Positions 1 to 5,420 of a stretch of 6,074 nt of DNA are shown piece by piece. How positions within the stretch are numbered: position 1 is the stretch's first letter; each line of letters starts with the position of its first letter. Made by a program: the position numbers and the translations under genes. The stretch is from an uncultured Gammaproteobacteria bacterium (GTDB taxonomy: Bacteria; Pseudomonadota; Gammaproteobacteria; SZUA-140). The notes beneath the pieces were generated by a model, which did not search any database, was not told where the DNA came from, and saw only the letters and a list, made by a program, of their open reading frames with translations. The DNA lies in the NCBI GenBank assembly GCA_945788675.1, contig CALZMY010000185.1:1-6074 (forward strand), read 5' to 3'.

Positions 1-1
1 C

Positions 2-157
2 GCGCTGTCCTTTTCGTCCAGTTTTACTGCGATTAACACCGGTTTCTGGACGTTATTTTATCTCATTCCAGCTTCTTTTTCTTTATTGGTCAGGAGCTTG
101 TGGGTTTTTCAGGGTCGACTATTTAATAATACACCTTATTTCCAACAGAAACATTGA
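2..157 (+). CDS. Possible C-terminal end of an unrecognised membrane-like protein (partial, doubtful)
   Basis: A reading frame enters from the left edge and stays open for 51 codons, ending at TGA 155-157. The translation is rich in Phe, Trp, Leu and Ser. One stretch (about residues 15-37, beginning GFWTLFYLIPASFSLL) could be a single transmembrane helix, followed by a polar tail ending FNNTPYFQQKH. If real, the gene converges on the SAM hydrolase gene and their 3' ends overlap by 35 bases. I do not recognise the family. Against it: the frame is short enough to be open by chance, T-rich DNA always encodes hydrophobic residues, and the 5' part is outside the window. A competing minus-strand frame exists at 1-57. 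Confidence is therefore low. Confidence 0.3.
   Translation, partial: ALSFSSSFTAINTGFWTLFYLIPASFSLLVRSLWVFQGRLFNNTPYFQQKH
15..52. repeat. 7-bp inverted repeat CGTCCAG / CTGGACG with 24-base spacer
   Basis: The arms are perfect: CGTCCAG at 15-21 and CTGGACG at 46-52. On the plus strand the right arm is followed by TTATTTTATC, which is T-rich but interrupted, so it is at best a poor terminator with an overlong loop. It could equally be a protein-binding site in front of a minus-strand gene beyond the left edge, or lie inside the doubtful plus-strand frame. No function can be assigned. Confidence 0.25.
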
Positions 158-854
158 GCACCTGATCGGCGGCACCACAACTGATGGCGATTTCGACTAA
201 GCCATTGGAATTTTTGTACCAGAAAAGCGCCCCTGCTTCGACTTCACCGAATGTCCGCGCATAGGAAATGTTATGACCGGCAAGCATAATTACAGCTTCT
301 GTTGAAAGACTTGCAGCTCGTAATCCCGTAATAATATTCCCAAAACGGTCAATATACGCGACGTAAGGATAGTCGCCTGTAATCGCAGCCAGTTCACTCC
401 TTTTCTCTGACAATAGCAGTTTTTCAGCTGGAAATGAATCAGAGGCCAGCTCAGCCGCAATCGGCGCAAACAGGTCGCGTCCATGGAAAGAATTCGATAA
501 TGATACTGGACGCCAGGTGATCGTCCAGCACTGTGACTGCTTGTCATGCTTCATCACTAGATCAAAAAGCCCATTATCAGGCCCGACAAACCAGCAATCA
601 TTAGATTTAAGAACAATGCCACGCCGTTGTGGCATTCCAACACCAGGATCAATGACACATAAAAAAACGGTCCCAGCAGGAAAACCGCGGCTGTATGCGG
701 CAATGAGTGCGGCACTGGCCTGAGGTTGATAGGGGGGTAAATCAGAAAAGAGGTCGATGACCTTGCAATCAGGTGCTTGTTGATACAAAGCAGCCTTTAC
801 CTGACCAATATACGGCCCTTCGATACCAAAGTCGGTAGATAAAACGATCATCAT
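123..854 (-). CDS. S-adenosyl-L-methionine hydroxide adenosyltransferase (SAM hydrolase, adenosine-forming; former DUF62)
   Basis: The enzyme splits SAM with water/hydroxide into adenosine and L-methionine. It belongs to the fold family that includes SAM-dependent fluorinase and chlorinase, and is cytosolic. Counting from ATG 854 (243 residues), the family signatures appear in order: TDFG (7-10), VIDPGVG (67-73) followed by Arg77-Arg78, FVGPDNGLF (89-97), SFHGRDLFAP (122-131), YIDRFGN (167-173) and WYKNSNGLVEIA (212-223). Asp69, one of Arg77/78, and His124 fit the Asp-Arg-His set described for the archaeal hydrolases. The 21-23 residue halogenase insertion is absent, so hydrolysis is expected rather than fluorination or chlorination. 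Possible starts are GTG 860, ATG 854 and ATG 851. Family N-termini favour 854 or 851. None has a visible Shine-Dalgarno sequence, because the operon terminator ends at base 861. The gene follows rplQ on the same strand, 37 bases after its stop. It may depend on terminator read-through or an unseen promoter. The family assignment is firm, the biological role is not. Confidence 0.93.
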   Translation of the reverse strand: MMIVLSTDFGIEGPYIGQVKAALYQQAPDCKVIDLFSDLPPYQPQASAALIAAYSRGFPAGTVFLCVIDPGVGMPQRRGIVLKSNDCWFVGPDNGLFDLVMKHDKQSQCWTITWRPVSLSNSFHGRDLFAPIAAELASDSFPAEKLLLSEKRSELAAITGDYPYVAYIDRFGNIITGLRAASLSTEAVIMLAGHNISYARTFGEVEAGALFWYKNSNGLVEIAISCGAADQVLNVSVGNKVYY

Positions 855-860
855 CTTCAC

Positions 861-889
861 AAAAAAGCCGGGGTAAACCCCGGCTTTTT
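861..889 (-). terminator. Intrinsic terminator of the alpha operon
   Basis: A perfect stem pairs GCCGGGG with CCCCGGC around a 4-base loop. In transcription direction it is preceded by A5 and followed by T6, and the A/T runs can extend the stem by five pairs. It begins three bases after the rplQ stop codon, which marks the end of the ribosomal protein operon. Because the A and T tracts flank both sides it would also work on the opposite strand. Its T tract ends on the base before the earliest possible start (GTG 860) of the SAM hydrolase gene. Confidence 0.95.
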
Positions 890-891
890 AT

Positions 892-1290
892 TTAACTTGT
901 ACTTTCTGAGCTCTCTTCCTCAACTTCTGGAAGTGGGCGATCTACCAGTTCAACAATCGCCATCGGTGCACTATCACCATCTCTAAAACCACATTTCAGA
1001 ATGCGCAGATAACCTCCTGGACGCTCCAGATAACGTGGTCCCAGATCATTGAACAGCTTGGTGACAATTTCGCGATCACGAACACGTGCGAATGCTAAAC
1101 GGCGGTTTGCAACATTGTCCTTCTTAGCCAGTGTGATCAGCGGCTCGACGACACGACGTAATTCCTTTGCTTTTGGCAAAGTCGTACGAATCATTTCATG
1201 GCGAACCAACGATGCTGCCATGTTTTTAAACATAGCCTCACGATGACTGCTTGTTCTATTTAGTTTTCTACCACTCTGTCTATGACGCAT
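892..1290 (-). CDS. rplQ: 50S ribosomal protein L17
   Basis: L17 is a large-subunit protein close to the peptide exit tunnel opening. The 132-residue product starts MRHRQSGRKLNR, has the conserved block FKNMAASLVRHEMIRTTLPK (residues 21-40), and has the family C-terminal pattern GGYLRILKCGFRDGDSAPMA (about 91-110). The last ten residues or so are very acidic and Ser-rich (EVEEESSESTS). This tail is slightly longer than in E. coli (127 residues) and looks disordered. The ATG at 1290 lies 25 bases after the rpoA stop. The ribosome binding site is weak (GAGA about nine bases upstream), so translation probably gains from coupling to rpoA. It is the last gene before the terminator, as in most gammaproteobacterial alpha operons. 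Confidence 0.98.
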   Translation of the reverse strand: MRHRQSGRKLNRTSSHREAMFKNMAASLVRHEMIRTTLPKAKELRRVVEPLITLAKKDNVANRRLAFARVRDREIVTKLFNDLGPRYLERPGGYLRILKCGFRDGDSAPMAIVELVDRPLPEVEEESSESTS

Positions 1291-1315
1291 TATCTATATT
1301 CTCATTAACAAAAGC

Positions 1316-2353
1316 TTAAGCTGACGCTTCAACTTTATCTTCTGAACTTCTGTTTGCACCAACAAGTCCTGCTGGCGGCCAATTTTCTAAACGCATTCCC
1401 AAGGATAGCCCTTGAGAGCCAAGGATATCCTTGATTTCGGTCAGAGACTTCTTCCCAAGATTTGGCGTTTTCAATAACTCTACTTCAGTGCGTTGAATCA
1501 GATCACCAATAAAGAAGATGTTTTCTGCCTTGAGACAGTTCGCAGAACGAACGGTTAACTCAAGATCATCGACTGGGCGCAGTAGAATTGGGTCAATATC
1601 CGCTTCCGGTTGTACTGGCTCTTCAATTGTCGTGGTCTCAAGGTCAACAAAGATTGAAAGCTGATCTTTAAGAATACTCGCTGCACGGCGAATTGCTTCC
1701 TCTGGATCAATGCTGCCATTTGTCTCAATATCAATGATCAGCTTATCAAGATCGGTACGCTGCTCAACACGCGCACTTTCAACATTATATGCAATACGAC
1801 GAACCGGCGTAAAAGAAGCATCTAACTGCAGGTTGCCAATAGGACGACTCTCATCGGTCAGTTCCTGAGTAGCAGCACTACGGCGATTAACAGCAGGCTG
1901 ATAACCACGGCCACGCTCAATTTTCAATCGCATGTTGAGTTCGCCGACTTCAGTCAGGTTGGCAATCACATGATCTGGATTCATGATCTCGATGTCATGC
2001 GATAACTCGATATCACTGGCAAGCAACTGACCAGCGCCTTTTTTGCTAACCGTCAGAATAGCCTCGTTACGTTCATGCATAATAATAGACAGGCCCTTCA
2101 GGTTTAACAGGATATCAATGACATCCTCCTGAACACCTTCTATTGTTGTGTATTCATGTAATACATCATCAATCTCAACCTCAGTCACGGCGCAGCCGGG
2201 TATTGAGGACATGAGAATACGACGAATCGCGTTACCAAGCGTATGACCAAAACCACGCTCTAAAGGTTCCAGTGTTACCTTGGCGCGCAGATCGCTAATA
2301 ACCTGTACATCAACCACACGTGGTTTTAAAAATTCGTTTGCTGAGCCCTGCAT
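1316..2353 (-). CDS. rpoA: DNA-directed RNA polymerase subunit alpha
   Basis: Two alpha subunits form the scaffold on which beta and beta' assemble. The C-terminal domain contacts UP-element DNA and activators. The 345-residue product has the N-terminal domain (about 1-238), with LEPLERGFGHTLGNAIRRIL near residue 31 and VEQRTDLDKL in the dimerisation region. An acidic, proline-containing linker follows, then the C-terminal domain from DPILLRPVDDLELTVRSANC. The DNA-binding Arg and Asn of that motif (E. coli R265 and N268) are kept, as is TPNLGKKSLTEIK. By eye against E. coli (329 residues), the extra length comes from about five residues after RGYQPA and a tail about 12 residues longer after RLENWPP. 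ATG 2353 has a good site, GAGAGG, seven bases upstream. The 65-base gap after rpsD shows no convincing promoter. Confidence 0.99.
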   Translation of the reverse strand: MQGSANEFLKPRVVDVQVISDLRAKVTLEPLERGFGHTLGNAIRRILMSSIPGCAVTEVEIDDVLHEYTTIEGVQEDVIDILLNLKGLSIIMHERNEAILTVSKKGAGQLLASDIELSHDIEIMNPDHVIANLTEVGELNMRLKIERGRGYQPAVNRRSAATQELTDESRPIGNLQLDASFTPVRRIAYNVESARVEQRTDLDKLIIDIETNGSIDPEEAIRRAASILKDQLSIFVDLETTTIEEPVQPEADIDPILLRPVDDLELTVRSANCLKAENIFFIGDLIQRTEVELLKTPNLGKKSLTEIKDILGSQGLSLGMRLENWPPAGLVGANRSSEDKVEASA

Positions 2354-2418
2354 TAATTGACCTCTCTAGAGTCCGATATTCAGATTTAGTAATCGTTTTA
2401 AATCAACAAGAAATAAAA

Positions 2419-3045
2419 TTACTTCGAGTACAACTCAACAATTAAATGCTCATTAATCTCGGCAGGGAGATCACTTCTTTCTGGACAAGCCTTGAAGGTG
2501 CCAGACATTTTATCACCATCAACCTGAATCCAGTCAGCAAAGCCTTGTTGCTGTGCAAATTCCAGCGATGATTTTATGCGTAACTGCCCTTTAGATTTTT
2601 CACATACCGCCAGTTCATCACCAGGTTTTACCTGATAGCTTGGGATATTAACTTTCTTACCATTCACTGTAAGTGCATTATGTCTCACCAACTGACGCGC
2701 TTCGCTACGTGACACGCCCATTCCCATACGATAGGCCACATTGTCCAATCGACATTCCAGGATCTTCAGTAGATTCTCACCCGTCGAGCCTTTACGACGA
2801 TCTGCTTCACTGTAGTAACTTCTGAACTGATCTTCTAGAACGCCATAGATTCTTCTGACCTTCTGTTTTTCACGCAACTGTACTGCGTAATCTGTCAGGC
2901 GTGTACGTCGAGTACCATGCTGACCGGGAGGAAAAGCTCTGTTCTCTACCGCACATTTCGCGGTGTAACATTTTTCGCCCTTAAGGAAAAGCTTTTCGCC
3001 CTGACGACGACACAAACGACACTTTGCACCTACATATTTAGCCAC
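2419..3045 (-). CDS. rpsD: 30S ribosomal protein S4 (zinc-binding, four-cysteine form)
   Basis: S4 binds 16S rRNA early in small-subunit assembly, affects decoding accuracy, and in E. coli represses the alpha operon by binding the rpsM leader. The 208-residue product has an N-terminal region with Cys9, Cys12, Cys26 and Cys31, the spacing of the zinc site in Thermus S4. The conserved PPGQHG (39-44) and LREKQKVRRIYGVLE (57-71) follow. The S4 RNA-binding domain lies around 98-150 (RLDNVAYRMG, SRSEARQLV, VNGKKVNIPSYQVKPGD). The C-terminus INEHLIVELYSK is typical of gammaproteobacteria. E. coli S4 lacks most of these cysteines, so this is the C+ form. The start is GTG 3045, with AAGGTAGG just upstream and overlapping the rpsK stop region; the gap is 11 bases. 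Identity is certain; zinc binding is inferred from the motif. Confidence 0.98.
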   Translation of the reverse strand: MAKYVGAKCRLCRRQGEKLFLKGEKCYTAKCAVENRAFPPGQHGTRRTRLTDYAVQLREKQKVRRIYGVLEDQFRSYYSEADRRKGSTGENLLKILECRLDNVAYRMGMGVSRSEARQLVRHNALTVNGKKVNIPSYQVKPGDELAVCEKSKGQLRIKSSLEFAQQQGFADWIQVDGDKMSGTFKACPERSDLPAEINEHLIVELYSK

Positions 3046-3056
3046 AGTAACCTACC

Positions 3057-3446
3057 TTAAACTCGACGCTTTTTCGATGGACGACACCCGTTATGCGGGA
3101 TTGGGGTCACATCTGAAATGCTATTAATTTTAAAACCAGCGGAGTGCAGAGCGCGAACAGCAGATTCACGACCAGGTCCGGGACCTTTCACCATCACATC
3201 CATATTTTTCATGCCAAACTCTTTAACAACAGAGCCGGCTCTTTCAGCGGCTACCTGCGCTGCGAAAGGTGTACTCTTTCTTGAGCCGCGAAAGCCAGAG
3301 CCACCAGCAGTCGCCCAGGCCAGGGTGTTTCCCTGTCGGTCAGTGATGGTGATAATTGTGTTGTTAAAAGAGGCGTGAACATGTGCCACACCATCTACAA
3401 CATTTTTTTTGACGCGCTTACGCGCGCGATTGCTTGTTTTAGCCAT
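3057..3446 (-). CDS. rpsK: 30S ribosomal protein S11
   Basis: S11 sits on the small-subunit platform, contacts 16S rRNA next to S6/S18, and helps shape the mRNA exit channel. The 129-residue product is the same length as E. coli S11. Diagnostic stretches are HVHASFNNTIITITDRQGN (22-40), GGSGFRGSRKSTPFAAQ (48-64), GPGPGRESAVRAL (88-100) and the basic tail HNGCRPSKKRRV (118-129). The Asn119-Gly120 pair, whose Asn becomes isoaspartate in E. coli S11, is retained. ATG 3446 lies 26 bases after the rpsM stop. The best purine run upstream, GGAAG, is about 13 bases from the ATG, which is further than usual, so initiation may rely on coupling to rpsM. Confidence 0.98.
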   Translation of the reverse strand: MAKTSNRARKRVKKNVVDGVAHVHASFNNTIITITDRQGNTLAWATAGGSGFRGSRKSTPFAAQVAAERAGSVVKEFGMKNMDVMVKGPGPGRESAVRALHSAGFKINSISDVTPIPHNGCRPSKKRRV

Positions 3447-3472
3447 TATCTACTGGTCGCTTCCGTAATATT

Positions 3473-3829
3473 TTACTTTCTAATCGCTTTACGTGGCCCT
3501 TTACGGGTACGTGCATTTGTCTTGGTTCTCTGTCCACGAAGTGGTAGCCCTCTACGATGGCGAATACCACGATATGCACCGAGATCCATTAAGCGCTTGA
3601 TATTCATCGTAACTTCACGACGAAGATCACCTTCAACCTCAAATTTGCCCACTTCTGTACGCAGTGACTCCAGCTCAACTTCAGTCAGATCTTTGACTTT
3701 TGTCGTTGGGTCGATACTGCTTACTTCACAAATCTTACTTGCCCGGGTCGCTCCAATACCGTAAATTGCTGTTAAGGCAATGACAGTATGCTTGTTTACC
3801 GGGATATTGATGCCTGCAATACGGGCCAT
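3473..3829 (-). CDS. rpsM: 30S ribosomal protein S13
   Basis: S13 is in the head of the small subunit, forms bridges to the large subunit, and touches the P-site tRNA through its C-terminal tail. The 118-residue product equals E. coli in length. It starts MARIAGINIP, has the helix-two-turn-helix segment IYGIGATRASKI (22-33), VEGDLRREVTMNIKRLMDLG (65-84), and the strongly basic tail RHRRGLPLRGQRTKTNART (90-108) then RKGPRKAIRK. ATG 3829 has a clear site, GGAGCG, about seven bases upstream. This is the first gene of the alpha operon proper. It follows the longest gap in the cluster, which holds the candidate promoter and leader structure described separately. Confidence 0.98.
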   Translation of the reverse strand: MARIAGINIPVNKHTVIALTAIYGIGATRASKICEVSSIDPTTKVKDLTEVELESLRTEVGKFEVEGDLRREVTMNIKRLMDLGAYRGIRHRRGLPLRGQRTKTNARTRKGPRKAIRK

Positions 3830-3846
3830 CTAAACGCTCCTAAACA

Positions 3847-3872
3847 CTAAATATCGCTTCGCTTTCGCGAAA
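3847..3872 (-). promoter_or_regulatory. rpsM leader hairpin with GAAA tetraloop (candidate S4-responsive element)
   Basis: In the transcript the sequence TTCGC-GAAA-GCGAA (plus-strand 3856-3869) forms a 5-bp stem, extendable by one G-U pair, capped by a GNRA-type loop. A second GCGA follows directly and could pair with the same TCGC, giving an alternative fold. The element lies about 27 bases upstream of the rpsM start, where E. coli has the alpha-operon leader pseudoknot bound by S4. The stem is visible. The link to S4 control is inferred from gene position alone. Confidence 0.4.
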
Positions 3873-3879
3873 ACGGCTA

Positions 3880-3908
3880 ATTCTATTATTGATGGGCGAC
3901 GAAATCAA
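3880..3908 (-). promoter_or_regulatory. Candidate sigma70 promoter upstream of rpsM
   Basis: On the minus strand a -35-like TTGATT (3903-3908) is followed, after 17 bases, by a -10-like TAGAAT (3880-3885). These match the consensus at four and five of six positions. Transcription would start near 3873, giving a leader of about 43 bases that opens at the GAAA hairpin. The position agrees with the alpha-operon promoter in E. coli. The gene also receives transcription from the upstream spc genes, because no terminator separates rpmJ from rpsM. Confidence 0.5.
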
Positions 3909-3911
3909 TAA
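3886..3911. repeat. 8-bp inverted repeat interleaved with the rpsM promoter
   Basis: The arms TTATTGAT (3886-3893) and ATCAATAA (3904-3911) are perfect complements around a 10-base centre. In the minus-strand direction no T run follows, so it is not a terminator. One arm contains most of the -35 element and the other abuts the -10 element. The repeat could be an operator, or a hairpin in transcripts that arrive from rpmJ. Confidence 0.5.
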
Positions 3912-3931
3912 AAATCCGTGCCAATCAGCTA

Positions 3932-4045
3932 CTAACCTTGTCTTTGTTTGTGACGAGCATCTTTACAGATAACCCGAACCACGCCTTTTCTGCGAACAAC
4001 TTTGCAATTTCTGCAAATTTTCTTTACTGATGCACGTACTTTCAC
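3932..4045 (-). CDS. rpmJ: 50S ribosomal protein L36
   Basis: L36 is the smallest large-subunit protein and helps organise 23S rRNA near the base of the L7/L12 stalk. The 37-residue product reads MKVRASVKKICRNCKVV, then RRKGVVRVICKDARHKQRQG, ending at TAG. Cys11, Cys14, Cys27 and His32 form the complete zinc-binding set, so this is the C+ form. The start is GTG 4045, preceded by GGAG about seven bases upstream. It lies 40 bases after the secY stop, the usual place between secY and rpsM. Length and sequence match the family closely. Confidence 0.97.
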   Translation of the reverse strand: MKVRASVKKICRNCKVVRRKGVVRVICKDARHKQRQG

Positions 4046-4085
4046 CGTCTTTCTCCAGACCTAAATATAATCAGTTACTATGAGT

Positions 4086-5420
4086 CTAGCGCTTTGCTGC
4101 GCCACCCTTCAGCTTCGACTTTTTCAGCAGACTGTCATACTGATGGGACATCAGGTGTGACTGAACCTGTGCCATAAAGTCCATCACAACAACCACGATA
4201 ATTAGCAGGGATGTACCACCAAAATAAAATGGGACATTCCAGTAGACAATCAAAAACTCTGGCAACAAACACACTGCAGTAATATAAAGCGCGCCAACAA
4301 GTGTTAAACGTGTCATCACCGCGTCAACGTACTGTGCAGTCTGCTCACCGGGGCGGATACCAGGAATAAAAGCACCTGATTTCTTAAGATTATCCGCCGT
4401 ATCTTTTGGATTAAATTGTAATGCCGTGTAGAAAAAGCAGAAAAAGATAATCGCAAGCGCCAAAAGCATCACATAGAGCGGCTGTCCAGGCGATATCATT
4501 TGAGATATATCCTGTAGCCATTCCATCCCTTCGGCACTACCAAACCAACCACCAATCGTCGCAGGAAACATGATGATAGCTGAAGCAAAGATAGGTGGAA
4601 TGACACCCGCCATATTTACTTTCAGCGGCAAGTGACTGGTTTGCCCTGCGTACATCTTGCGGCCCTGCTGGCGCTTAGCATAGTTGACCGTAATACGCCT
4701 TTGACCACGCTCAACAAAAACAACAAATGCTGTTACAGCAAAGGCCAGGGTAATAATGGTCAGCACTACAACGGAACTCATCTCACCAGTCCTGGCCAAC
4801 TCAAGCGTGCCACCAATGGCGGAGGGTAATCCAGCCACAATTCCGGCAAAGATTATAATAGAAATACCATTGCCAATGCCACGTTCTGTTATCTGCTCAC
4901 CAAGCCACATCAAAAACATGGTGCCAGTCACTAGACTCAGCGCCGCAACTAATCTGAAATCCCAGCCTGGATCAATAACAACACCACTACCACCAATCTG
5001 CTGGCTTTCTATCGCAATCGAAATGCCCAGTGCCTGAAAAGTTGCCAGGAACAACGTTAAATAGCGCGTATATTCCGATAATTTCCGACGTCCTGATTCG
5101 CCTTCTTTTTTCAGCTGTTCAAGCTTTGGTGATACAGCAGTCAACAGCTGAATAATAATCGATGCCGAAATATAGGGCATCACGCCCAGAGCAAATACCG
5201 ATAAACGTCCCAGCGCGCCACCCGAGAACATGTTAAACATGTCAATGATCGTGCCACGACTCTGCTCAAATAGCGCAGCAAGCGCCATCGGGTCAATCCC
5301 TGGCACAGGTATATGTGTACCAATACGGTAAACAAGCAATGCGCCGAGAACAAACAGCAAGCGCTGTTTGAGTTCAGTCAGACGACCCGCGCCTGCCAAT
5401 GCTGAGCCAGATGCGACCAC
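4086..5420 (-). CDS. secY: Protein translocase subunit SecY
   Basis: SecY is the inner-membrane channel that, with SecE and SecG, moves unfolded proteins across the membrane or releases helices into it. The 444-residue product is full length (E. coli 443) and has about ten hydrophobic helices. Recognisable blocks are PVPGID (38-43), the plug-region sequence MFNMFSGGALGRLSVFALG (61-79), KKEGESGRRKLSEYTRYLT (104-122), WLGEQITERGIGNGISIII (172-190), and the cytoplasmic loops VNYAKRQQGRKMYAGQ (245-260) and FIPGIRPGEQTA (351-362). Arg356 corresponds to the functionally important R357 of E. coli. The start is GTG 5420, on the base after the rplO TAA. Its site GAGGA lies inside the last rplO codons, which implies translational coupling. 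The N-terminus (MVASGSALAGAGRLTELKQR) diverges from E. coli, as usual for this region. Confidence 0.98.
   Translation of the reverse strand: MVASGSALAGAGRLTELKQRLLFVLGALLVYRIGTHIPVPGIDPMALAALFEQSRGTIIDMFNMFSGGALGRLSVFALGVMPYISASIIIQLLTAVSPKLEQLKKEGESGRRKLSEYTRYLTLFLATFQALGISIAIESQQIGGSGVVIDPGWDFRLVAALSLVTGTMFLMWLGEQITERGIGNGISIIIFAGIVAGLPSAIGGTLELARTGEMSSVVVLTIITLAFAVTAFVVFVERGQRRITVNYAKRQQGRKMYAGQTSHLPLKVNMAGVIPPIFASAIIMFPATIGGWFGSAEGMEWLQDISQMISPGQPLYVMLLALAIIFFCFFYTALQFNPKDTADNLKKSGAFIPGIRPGEQTAQYVDAVMTRLTLVGALYITAVCLLPEFLIVYWNVPFYFGGTSLLIIVVVVMDFMAQVQSHLMSHQYDSLLKKSKLKGGAAKR

Noticed and set aside
1..57. Minus-strand frame reading NNVQKPVLIAVKLDEKDSA, possible GTG start at 39
   Set aside because: Only 19 open codons, no ribosome binding site before the GTG, and no family I can name with confidence.
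290..723. Overlapping open frames inside the SAM hydrolase gene on both strands
   Set aside because: The SAM hydrolase frame carries all family motifs across this stretch; the others are low-complexity shadows without motifs or ribosome binding sites.
123..854. Reading the SAM hydrolase homologue as a fluorinase or chlorinase
   Set aside because: The halogenase-specific insertion between the N-terminal motifs is absent and the hydrolase Asp/Arg/His set is present.
896..923. Promoter-like TTGAGG-16-TACAAG at the end of rplQ, reading toward the SAM hydrolase gene
   Set aside because: Only four of six matches in each box, and the predicted start falls at the edge of the terminator hairpin; too weak to list as a feature.
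2354..2418. Palindrome CTCTAGAG next to the rpoA ribosome binding site, and possible promoter words in the gap
   Set aside because: The palindrome has no loop and cannot form a hairpin; no pair of -35 and -10 words has acceptable match and spacing.
3375..3764. Long plus-strand open frame of 129 codons opposite rpsM and rpsK
   Set aside because: It is the antisense shadow of two certain ribosomal protein genes, crosses their intergenic gap, and shows no recognisable family features.
4046..4085. Possible terminator between secY and rpmJ
   Set aside because: No inverted repeat or T run is visible; the two genes appear co-transcribed.
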